Assembly: GCA_964017185.1 (NCBI GenBank)
Contig: OZ024880.1
Span: 41,444,329 to 41,508,328, forward strand
Source of the DNA: Rugalucina vietnamica
Lineage: Eukaryota; Mollusca; Bivalvia; Lucinida; Lucinidae
Direction: 5' to 3'
DNA: 64,000 nucleotides
Part shown: piece after piece, positions 35,001 through 47,000 of the stretch
Layout of the letters: each line of letters begins with the position of its first letter
How positions within the stretch are numbered: position 1 is the stretch's first letter
The notes under the pieces: generated by a model
The model's database searches: none
What the model was told of the DNA's origin: nothing
The model's input: only the letters and a program-made list of their open reading frames with translations
Made by a program: the position numbers and the translations under genes

Positions 35001-38000
35001 GTTTTTTTTAATCGTGTGGCTTCACTTGATTGGAATCAGTAAAGAGTGTTTTGACGAAACATGTTTGTACAGAGAAACCGTAGAAGTGTAGTATAAGGTT
35101 TAGATTAAAATGATCTGAATGATCCCAGAAGAAAATTGAAAACATTTCCATACTGATTTATAGGAGTTCACATATGGAGCAACATAAACGTTTGCTAATA
35201 GTGACGCATTGCAGGTATTGTCAAGTACAAAACGTTGCCTTACTTTTATAAAAATCGAACTATCAAGGGCTGACAATTTGTTTTGAACATAATGACGTTA
35301 ATAAAAGGCATCACGATGACATCAACGAAGCAAAGTAGAAAGTCGAGTTAAAGCCAGAAACCAATACACAGTTTAGTCGTATTCACATTAATTTAGGTAT
35401 TACATGAAATGTACTTTCAAAGTGATGGTATTCAAATGAATCTCCTACTGTCGTTTGCTTTTTAGAAATACAAATTTTTATTACAGATTTCAACGGAGTA
35501 ATCAGCACAATACACAACCACAAAAATATGACTGTTTTTATACTATATATGTATTTAACTTCTTTTGCCCAGTTTATTTGTCCTTCAAAGCATTGTCAAC
35601 TCAATCCAATCATGGCGTTGTGTTTCTTAGCATGTAGGACGATATTTGCTGAGAGCGAAATGACCGAAATACGATACAGGCATATATGAAAACTTGCCCG
35701 TACAATAAACAGAATTCTTGAGCTTTAAAAATTGAAAATTTTCAGATGAAAAAATTTGACATTTTTCTTATTTTTGCTCAAAACCGAGGCGGTTCTAACG
35801 AGTATCAACACAGGCGCTTGAAGTTATGGCCATAAATCATAAAAATAATGCTTCAAAAAAGTGTCTACATCGAGGTCTACATTGCAATACGAAGTATTGC
35901 CAGGTGTGCAAGCCACGTTTTAGGAGCCATTTCGTTGTGGCATTTCCGGCAAGGTTCTTGGAGTCGGAGCAAATGTTGCACGGCAACCTAAAACGTTCCA
36001 TTGCAAATCAAAATGGATTCAATCAGCTCCTACCTAACACTTTTTTGTCTGTCTAGACAAAAGAAATCATGGATAATCCTTTAAATGTCCATTTTATAAA
36101 CGTTTTTCATGATATTTGTCCAGTCGTGTTGTTTTTATTGACAGTATGTTTTCATGTCGTCACAGTGCGTGCGGTGACGTCGTGTTTCGCATTTCCCCCA
36201 TGTAACGCCTCACAGACGTAGCGCGTGACGTTTGACGCATTTAAAACAACAAACAAAAGTGGAAGTTGTTTTTCAAGCGCACTGGAATGCAAAAAAAGTG
36301 TTTTGGAATAACATTTTAGATGATGAAGAAGTGAGCAAAGAATTTATTCTTGGCTACCTTGATTATTACGTAAATAAATTTAAACCACGTCTGGCAGCAG
36401 TGTTCATTCACTGCGGAAACAGGAGCCAAACCGGAACTTACGGAGCGAATGGCTAGGAAAATTTGGACAGAAATTTTAGTTCCCACTACGTTTGCTAGCG
36501 AGCAGATTCGAAAAAGTTATCCATGCCTCCGAGAAGCTCATGATCCGATTCTTCAGGGGAAAAAAAGTAAACCTCCGTACAGCGTCAGGTAAGGTCGCAA
36601 AAGAACCTCCAAATTTAGCATGTTTTCCTTGCATACCTGGCAATACCTACGGTATTGCTATGTAGACACTATTGTTTTAGGGTATATATTTTATGATGTA
36701 TGGCAATAACTTCAAGCGCCTGTGGTATCAACAACCTATGTTTTGGAGAAAAAATAAAAATAAAATAGGTATATACCCCTGCATACCCCAGTTTTGCTAT
36801 ATAAAAGTGGGGTTCAAGGTGGTATACATCGCACGGGCATGGCTTTTGTGATGATTTCTGCTTTTATTATCATACACAACTTTCATTTTTTATTTTAAGT
36901 ACTGAGTAGGCAGCCAGATAGGTAAATGGATATGTAGTGGAAAGGTGCGTGGGCGTATATGGATAGATAAATAGAACTTCTATAATTCTTCCAACTTACC
37001 TCTTACTTAGATTCTTGCATAACTTTAATTTTAGATTACTCGAATGAAAAACACTGCCGTCAGTCATAAATATTTTAGCCCAGTATCTCTATTCCAATGT
37101 CCGTCTTTCATGGCAGTATATACAATTATTGTAATTCAGTTGACTCCGACACTTTGTGAGCTTCATCAAAGATCATGAGATGCTTTATAATGTCAATCAG
37201 ACAGTCTTCACTTGCTAATTTTCTTTTTCGGTTAAGAAGGGTTGATCATTCTGTCATAGAAATATCAGTTGGATTCAAGACGTTCTATAGTACTGGGGAT
37301 TTTCTAGATATAGAGGATATTCAAGTTTTTGGAGTGAATATGAGTTTTATTTCATTGAGTGAAGTGAATTTTTTTTATATTTCATGAGTGCCGAAGGCAC
37401 GAATGAAATATATAATTTTTCACTTCACGAGATGAAATAAAACTCATATTCACGACAAAAACTTGAATTTTCTTTTTATTATATTGCATGTAACGTTGCG
37501 CGCTAAAGCATATGACGTCAAAATCTTAAATGACGTCATTACGTCACGTCATTACGACGCTATTGTGTGTGAACGTTCATTGCGTCAACAATAGCATACA
37601 TTATAAAATTTACTTATGTATAAATTAGAAATAAAATGAATTCCCAAATCTTATATTTTCACATGTGAAAATATAACTTTTTTTTTATATTTTCACATGT
37701 GAAAATATAACTTTTTCAAATATTGGTTATATTTAATACATATTTCTCTATATTTCATCACTTGCCATATGATAAAAACAATATTGTACAGAAATATTCT
37801 AGAAAGCAAATGTAGACATGCATGTATCCGCATTGGCATAATCAAGTTCTTTGAGCTACTACCTAATTGTCAATTTACTTTTTTCTCACCTTGGTTTTTG
37901 GAGTGGGATTTTCTTTCTGATTGCACCATTCCTGATCATTGCCTGTTTATACTTTTTTTGCCTAGTCCGAATCAAAATGTACTTACAACACTTTACTTTG

Positions 38001-41000
38001 CATCACGCGAAAACATATAGCAGTTTCCATTTTCATTTAAAATTTATGGCCTGTTTAGTGAGCATTTAAAACTTATCCCATCATTGACAACAGCTGGCTT
38101 AGCTTAGTAACAGTCTTTCATCAGGAAAACATGTCCGTGTAATGAATACCCCCTTGAACCCAACTTTTATATAGCAAAACTGGGGTTTGCAGGGGTATAC
38201 CTATTTTTCTTATTATTGCTCTAAAACATAGATTGTGGGTACTCGTTAGAACCGCCTCGGCGAGGCGGTTCTAACGGGTACCCACAATCTATGTTATGAG
38301 CAAAAATATCGAATTTTTCCAGCTGAATATTTTCAATTTTTAAAGCTCAAAAATCCCTGTTTAATGCATGGACAAGTTTTCGTAAAGTGGGAAGAGGGAT
38401 GGCTTTCACTTGACATAGTTAACTTTCTTTGCATACGGAGTTCTCTAAGACTGTCCATTATACTTGTGTCTGTAATTAAAGTCTAAAAACTTGCCTCTGA
38501 TAATGGTTTTTCGCAGAAAATGTTTGTATGGGGGACGACAGAAAAAAATATTTTCATGTCAAAATCTTGATCTTAGTTTGTCCTAAAAGGACCTCCAAAA
38601 AAATTGAAAATCGGTGAACAAATAAAGTTTTTATGGCCAAAATGAATTTTGCATAGGGATTTTGCATTGGCAAGGGAGATAATCGATGCTCGTGAAAATG
38701 CATGTTTTTCGAGAATTTTTACCTGATCTTGAAGATTTTGTCTCAGGTATGTCATTTGTGTCAATTTATAATAACTTTGGGCAATTATGTTTAAATATTT
38801 AGAATTTAATTTTTTTTTGCGGGAAAATATTTACCTCCCTTCCATGAGATTTTTGTATAGGAAACCCCTATTCAAAAATGTTTTTGACCAGAACTTTTTC
38901 ATTTGCCAACCGATTTTCAAAATGGTTGCTGCACATTTTGCGACAAACTAGATCCTAAATTGTGCCAAGAAAATATTTCTTCTGCATTTGAACAGTTGTA
39001 AAATATCTGCGAAAAACCATTATCAGACACTACGAAACAGACTATACTTTTGAGTCACATTGTTACGCACTAGGGGTTGGGTTCATTAGACTTGAATATT
39101 ATAATGCTCTGATTCAATGCTAAATTGTAGTGATTTTCAAGTTGTTGTTTCTTTATTATATGCACTTTACCTTATATTTTCATTTCTTTATTCGCTCAAT
39201 ACGGACGCTCTATATTTGAAAGAAATAAAAAAACAAAAAAAAAACGATGCTTAATAATTCTTAATCTTAACAATGGTGTTTAAATGTCTCATTCAGAGGC
39301 CTGTAGCTTCAACAGATTCAACTCTGTCTTACAGTAATATTGTATTCACATTTGAGCCGCCGCATCAGAAAACCAACAATCTGCATATGCGAAAACAAAG
39401 ACGCAGATCAGCTGTGCAGTAACTGCACTGTGCTACACGGATAGTACAATTCCTCTTCTCCTTTAATCCGAAATTTCAAGCTTCTAATACTGCGTTTACA
39501 TTATGTTCCCGGCGGCCCCGGCAGCCCCGTTTGCTAGAAACGTAGCGTGCCGTGGAGTTTTGGTAATACATTTCTCTGATTTACAAGATCCATCACGTTT
39601 TGTTACGTTTTCTTACGTTGTATTACGATATCCGTAACAAGCCGTGGTAGTGATAAGCCGGTATGTCACGGAGGCGCTACGGTACGTTACGGTTATCCAC
39701 GATCTATCACGGTTATTAGCACGTTCTATTACGGCCTGTTACGTTCTGTTGCGGTCAGTTGCGTTTTGACCAAGGTGTTACACGTTTTTTCGGTCTGTCA
39801 AGGTCAGCTACGGTCGAAACGTAGACACCATACAATATAAAGAACATTTTTTTCCTTTTGTATAAGAATAAGTCATTTAAAATAATAACAACCTCGCTCA
39901 TCAACAACCGACTGCAGAGTTGATTAAGAATGTTCGGGATTGCAATTATTCTTCAATTGCATAGTGCAGCGTATGGTCTGTATTGTTCACTATAGCGACT
40001 GCTCCAATATGAAGGAACTTGTCCCCATGATATTCCTTTTTATATCTATAAACTTCACGCGCCGTGATAACCGTAACAGAACTTGGCATACGTAGTAGAA
40101 CGGGATGAACACCGTCAAAGACCGTAACGCACCGTAACTTAACGCAACAAAACGTGTTGACTATTCCGTAGGAAACGGGACGAGACGTGAGACGACCGTG
40201 ATCAAACGCAACAGAACGCGGAAGAACCGTAGCATGCCGGGCTATTCACTAGCTTCCCGTTGCACTACGGACCGCCTCCACGTTTCGCTACGTCATGTTA
40301 CGTTCTGTCACGGTGTGTTACGTTCAACCCGTTTTATCACGGCCCATTACGTTTCTCATTTCCGCCGTGACTGCCGTGGCAGATTTTTAAACTGTCAAAA
40401 AATCTGTCACGGTGTCCACGGTTATCCCGGCGTGCTACGTTTGCCTATCCCGTTCCCCTGCGTTGCCTCACGGTTATCCCGTTTTGCTCACGGTTGTCTG
40501 AAACGTGGCCGCCGTGACCGCCGGGAACATAGTGTAAACGCAGTATAACCGTCTTCTGTGATTGTACAGCCCTGTTTGTGTCGGAACTGGTCGGAACCCA
40601 AATCGTTTGTTTTCTCATGCACATGCTAATTTCTTGTTTTACATTTTTTGAAGCAAACAAGAGCTGTTAGAGAAACTGTTTGAATATGTTTGTTTGTTTG
40701 TTTGTTTGTTCGGGTTTAACGTCGCTTTCAACATTATCTGTCATATCACGACGGTGTCTGGTTGTGACAGGGAGCTCAATGCTCACTTTTATAGTGCTGC
40801 CTCACTGTGGTATCAGATCCCAGATACTTTTACCTGATACCACATCCAGTCACATTATACTGACACCGGAGCGACCAGTCCTAGCCCTACCCCGAAAATC
40901 CGAGTGCCAAGCGGGGAGCAACTAGTACCATTGTTAACGACTTTGGTATGTCGCGGCCCGGGATAGAACCCGGTACCTCCCGATCTCGGAGCGGACACTC

Positions 41001-44000
41001 TACTTACTGAGCTACCGAGGCCGGTGTTTGAATATGTTTTATTAAAATGCTCTATGAGAGACGCCATAAACCTATTGACTCCTGCAATGTGACCGCATCT
41101 TAATCATTTTCAGACCTGGTGCCAATGACCAGTGAATAGTAAGTATGGCTTCAATAACACTACTCCATCGTCGGGCAGCTTATTCAATCTGTGAGTCCTC
41201 GTTTTTGATTCATCATGGTGGTTATCGTGATTTATTTATTTGTCCTTGATGATTCATTGACTATTTAGAGATTCACCACGAGAATGTTGTGAACCACTGC
41301 AGAAGCTGAGGGTGAGGTTAGGTACCTGTAAAATCGATTTAAGCCCGCCAGTATTTTTATATTACTGATCGTTCCAAGGCGATACTTCTGTGTTGGTTCT
41401 TGTCTTGGTGTTAAAACTTATTGTGCTGTTTGTGCCTTATGTATGTTTTCATATTTTTAGTTAAGCTTGGGTAACTGATTGGCCACGTATTGGTAAAGTA
41501 ACTGCTCATTCGGCTTACGGTATGTTTTCAAGGTATAAGTGCCTGATTGTTAATTTAGTATTTTCATCCCTCGGTTTTTGGACATCGATTCTCTTAATGA
41601 TTGCGCCTTTTCCTGACCGTTGCCTATTTGTACATTTTCATTCATAAGCTGTACTATGCAGCCTTTTACTCCATCAACCTTGAGATAAACATGTCTACAG
41701 AGTGTTTCATTGCATCACTGCCACTTTTCCCTTTTTGGCTGTTAAAAATTTAGTGCAAATTCACCACGGTCTTATAAAACGACAAAGGCAACATCTAAGT
41801 GACATTTTATTGGCCTCGCAGCCGCTCTAAATCATTTGTAACTATCTCCCTAACACTAACAAATTTTATTTGTGAGCTAAATACATCAAATTGGATTTTA
41901 TAATTGAAAACCTCATTGATACACATTCCATGGGGAGCCTTCGCACTGTGTCCCTATTAATAGAGCGCAGGAGAATTGAGTCGGCTTTGTGACACCATAT
42001 GTTTCTCGCAGAATATGCTCAATTAGCTTCGGTTTATAAACCAAATATTAACAAGAGTTCATCACAGAGTTCATCGTCTTTTGCTCCAGCTTTCTGAAGA
42101 ATGATTGTCTGCCCAATCAGCTATTTGAAATCTTAGCTGACAAAATCAAATCTTTCTTTATCAAAGAAGAATGAGTACTACATGAAAGTTTTATTTACTA
42201 AAGTTTAGTTTATCTTATGTATAGCCGATCAGTTTAAAATCATTTTCAAATAATTATTCTATTCTTCTTGGCACAAAAATGCTTACTGGTGTAAATGTGC
42301 TTTTGTAACGTAAAATCACCAAACAGACAAGCCCGGCTTATGCCCATATAATTATATACATTTCGTTTAGTTACATGTGCTTCAGTTTCTAATAGTGTAT
42401 TTGGCACTGAAATGAGCTGTTATTAACGTTTTAGCTCACGTGAGTCGAAGGTGAGCTTATAGTATACCCTTGCTCTGGTGTCCGTCGTTGTCGTCGTTGC
42501 TCACAATGTTCAAACATCTTCTCTGAAACCACTGGGCCAATCAAAGCTAAACTTCATGAGGAGCATCCTTTGGAAGGGGGAATTAAAGTTTATATAGATG
42601 GTCCAGATCACATGACCAAGATGGCCGCCATGCACATATGGTAAAAAGTACAAATAGGCAATGATCAGGAAATGGCGCAATTAGAAAGAAATCCCCACTC
42701 CATAAACCGAAGGGTGGGAAAAAACTAAAATGACACTTAAGTACTTATACCATGAAACATGTCGTAAGCAAAGTGAGCAGCTATTCCCCAATAGGCGGCC
42801 ACTCAGTTACCCGAACTGAACTAAAATATTAAAACGTACATAAGGCTCAAACATCCAAAGCACAAAACAATTAGTACCACAACAGAAGTATCGCCGTGGA
42901 ACGACCAGTAATATACGAGGATCGGTCAAAAAGTTCTGTCACTCCATATATTCCTCGGTATCTGTCATTGCAAACTATTTTAAAATAGCAACATCTGGAA
43001 GACCATTTCTCTAGCTATTACCTGTGATAAAAATGTTTGTGGATCTTCATGAATGAAATGCAATAAATCACTTTTAAAGCGGTGACTCCCTGACACTGGC
43101 ATGCTTTAAAGAAAACAATGCAAAAATATACAATTAAATGATTTCGAAAAAAAGTCAAGTGTTATTTTATTCTTCTAATACGAGTGATTATATCCTGCAA
43201 AACTCAAACTCCTTCAACTTAATTTAATTGTTTTATAGCACAACGAAATGTTGAAATCAGCCTGTCCTGGCATTTTGTTTAAAACTGCAGTTAAAATTAA
43301 AAGAAAAAATGACATCTAGGCATGAACTTCGAAGCTTTAAATGCATTTAACCATTTAACTGTATCATCTTAGTCTGCTCTGAAGTGAAATCATAATAATA
43401 CCAGCAATTATAATGACACAGTGGTATTGAAGAGTTACAGTGGTACATATTCCAATGACGCCATCTTTATCGCTTCATTATACATTCAGTAGCGCACTTG
43501 TGACGGTCATTTCTGCTGGATTGCTTTTCTAAATATAACATAATTTATCACTTAAAATTTGAAGAAAATATGACCAGTAGTTATAAATATACAACACATG
43601 AAAGACACAATACAATGTTCACAATTTCAAGAAAACATGCCAGTGGTTTTACCCCGCCTGCCTATCATGACGGATATTTTAAACTGTTTATTTCGTTTGG
43701 GCATGGGTTTGATATCATTATAAAGGAGAAATGTTGCCCTTTCTAACAATGTATAATTCAGCAACCTATCATGTCTATTTATCGTAATATAACACCTATG
43801 ACAGAACTTCCTGACCCACCCTCGTAAAATTAACCATTATAAACGTCTCTGCAACTGGTGCACTGATTTCAACGCAGCTTGACGTGTGGCATCAGGGACC
43901 CTGGCTCATCATAGTTTATATAAATCATGACCTTGGGTGGACCTTGACCTATTTCACGTCAAGGTAAAATTTGGTCACATACTCTTTCCATTAGGAAAGA

Positions 44001-47000
44001 GTGAAAACTTTTTTTTCGGAAGCTTTTTTGTTTTGTAGCCTGTGACCTGAAAGTAGCTAAATACACACAACTTATTAAGTTAATGACGTTGTCTGAGTGT
44101 TCAATGTCAAGGTCATTTCTTGACTTTTGCCAAAGGTCATTTACATGTTAAATGGAAACTTAATTTTCTCAGAAACCAATTGACCAATCAAAGCCACACT
44201 TCATGTGGAGCATCCTTGGGAAAGAGGAACCAACGTTTGTATAAATGGTCCACGTCACATGACCAAGATGGCCGCCATGCTCATATGAAGTAAAAACCTT
44301 AAAAATCTTCTCTTAAATCGATAGACCGATTTAAATGAAACTTGTTATGTAGCATTGGAGATTTTGTCCCATCATAGTTTGTAAAAATCATGACCTTGGG
44401 TTGATCTTTATCTATTTTATGACAAGATCAAATTTGGTGACCTGAAAGTAGGTAGGTACAGACAACTTGCAGAGTCAATGAAGTTATGTAAGTATTTAAG
44501 GTCAAAGGCATTTTGGCCAAAGGTCATTTTTCATTCAAATACAAATCTCAGGTAAGCGTTCTCATGACCAAAAGTCCTCTGGTTTATTTTGCTTTCGTTA
44601 TTGGTTTTAAGGTGAATGGCCAATGCTCTTGAAGTAATTTTCTAGTTATTACCTCTTCTTAACACAGTTTGTTTTCAAATTAGTATGGTTCGTATTCAAT
44701 TTGGAATTTTCGAGCACCCTTTAACTCAAAATCCTTAAACAATAAGACAAAGTGAACATATCGTAAGCCGAGTGAGCAGCTATTTTCCAGGTGGCCACTC
44801 AGTTACCCGAACTAAACTAAATATATGAAAACAGCACAAAAATTCAACATCAAAACAAAACAATTAGAACCACAACAGAAGTATCGCCTTGGGACGATCA
44901 GAAATGTTAAATTATTGGGGCGCTTAAACCGGATTGCGGGAATCAACCTCACCTTTAGCTTATGCAGTTGTTCAGTCATGCACACACATATGAGATGATA
45001 GTTTTATATAGAAAAAACTGGAGTATACATTTTTTCTTATTTTGATTCAAAGTAAAAAAGATTGTGGGAACTCGTTAGAGCCGCCTCGATCAAAAATGAA
45101 ACAAAAAATGTTGAACTGTTTACCCCTGTTGAACCAAGTTTTACTGTATTTAGCGTCGATGAAAAATTACCAGTTAACACACGACAATATTTGATTCATT
45201 CTGAAAAGACAACTGCCGATATTTTAACATTCATTTTCATGGCATAGAATGCCATCTTACATAATTGCTATTTAAACGGTGCTCATCACAGCTGAAAAGG
45301 TTATACACGGTCCTTAACAAATGCCAGAAGCTTCCATTGAAATGTATGGAGAAATGCAAAATTTGGGTAGTACCTAAAAGTAAGGTCCTCTATTCCGGCA
45401 ATCGATGGAAAAATTTAAACACTATTTTGGCTGCGTTTTCACTGAGGTGTTAGAGGCATGAGCTTGTGAACTTGCCCATGCAATATACAGAGATTTTTTT
45501 CAGGTGTAGAAAATCTAAAATTTCATTTTTTTTTTTTTTTTTTTGATCAAAACATAGATTGTGGGTACACGTTAGGAGGCGGTTCTAACGAGTACCCACA
45601 ATCTATGTTTTGGAGCAAAAATAAGAATAATAGGTTTACCTCTGCGTACCCCAGTTTTTTCTAAATAAAAGGGTTTTAAGGGGGTATATATTACACGGAC
45701 ATGTTTTCCTGATGTAGTTCCGGGGCTAGTGTGCATGGGCATTATAGTTCCGGGTGTAGTGGAACTCTTGGATGTTTGCTGTTGACCAGAATCATGCCAT
45801 GTAACCAAGAGTCTTGGGGAAAAAATAAATACTGAAATTTTAGCGCTGGTAAATTTTCAATGACGCGGAGTACATAAGTAGGGTATCTTGGTGTAAAACA
45901 AAAAACACCCTGAAATTTCATTAAAGTGAAAATTGAGTTTTATGTGCATACAGCACCACCAAATACCTTTTTCTGGGCCTAACCCGGTGCCTTTAAAGAC
46001 ACATTTTATCAATTAAGCCGTCATTTAAGAGACGTTACCTTCATAATGTGCCCGTTGTCTTTCTCTCAGTCTCTCTATATACAAAGGATCATCGTGGCAG
46101 AAAAATCTAAACGGGTTCTCATATGGGCAAGACATCCCGGTTCCTGAAATTTATAAAATACGATCCTTCGCATGTGAAAACTAACAATCTGGGTTTCCGA
46201 CCAAAGCCACACTTCTCCAGGCTGTTTTGCCTCAGAAAATAGCTAAAAGCTTGAAATTTCAGATGTAGACAGCAGAGGTATTGTACTAACTACAGAGCGA
46301 TCAGCTGTGAAGCTACTGGTTTTGCATATGCAGATTGCTTTTTGTATAGTAAAAAGATACATGTACCATTTTTTGTATTGTGATTTGACGTACCAGCCAC
46401 AATTATTCATGTTGGCACGGAGCAAACGCTTCATGGATATTATTCAGCACTATTGTGCATTAAGGTGCATATGGAGAAGAAAATATTCAAAATAGAGAAC
46501 CAACAACAGCAAGATCTTCGAAGTGACAAAGCAAAATGAGCCTGTGCATGAGAAAACCAACAATTTGGATTTTCGACCAGGTCTGACACAAACCAGGCTG
46601 TACAGTCACAAAAGAAGGTGAGAAGCTTGAAATTTCGAATTTAAGAAGAAGAGCGATTGTTCTAGCCATGTTGCGAAAACAAAGGCGCTGATCAGCTTCG
46701 CAGTTACTGCGAAGCTGATCTGCGTCTTTGTTTTCGCATATGCAGATTTTTGTTTTTCTGGTGCAGCGGCTCAAATGTGCTTTGTCATAACGTTGTTCAA
46801 CTACGGGTAATTAACCGTCAGTGAATTTAAAGAAACCAGTATAAAATGCATACGGTGAATTCTTAATAAACTACTGAGAATAATCTGAACGGAGAACAAG
46901 ACAGAGAGGGTTCAAATTAATACAGAATGAATCAAATTTGTTTATTTCTTATGCAAAAAGACACCAATCCTTATTAGGCGTATAAATCAGCATATTATAT

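Larger units (their letters stand above)
35690..36850 (-). mobile_element. MITE-P copy split by a hAT-like element
   Basis: The left part (about 35690-35809: CTTGCCCGTACAATAAACAG ... GGCGGTTCTAACGAGTATC) and right part (36733-36850: AACCTATGTTTTGGAG... GGTATACATCGCACGGGCAT) are the two halves of one inverted MITE-P. Confidence 0.75.
42432..44585 (+). mobile_element. HINE-like element E, doubly interrupted
   Basis: Start TTAGCTCACGTGAGTCGAAGG and end TCTCAGGTAAGCG plus ACCAAAAGTCCTCTGG parallel element C. The core (CATGACCAAGATGGCCGCCA near 42606 and 44258) is interrupted by a retroelement fragment (42644-42915), itself interrupted by a mariner-type element. Confidence 0.65.

Noticed and set aside
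40198..40548. 116-codon plus-strand open frame
   Set aside because: It lies wholly inside the 10-bp-phased array and terminal repeat of the 39488-40545 element; the CG-rich repeat suppresses stops and the peptide is repetitive Arg/His/Ser.
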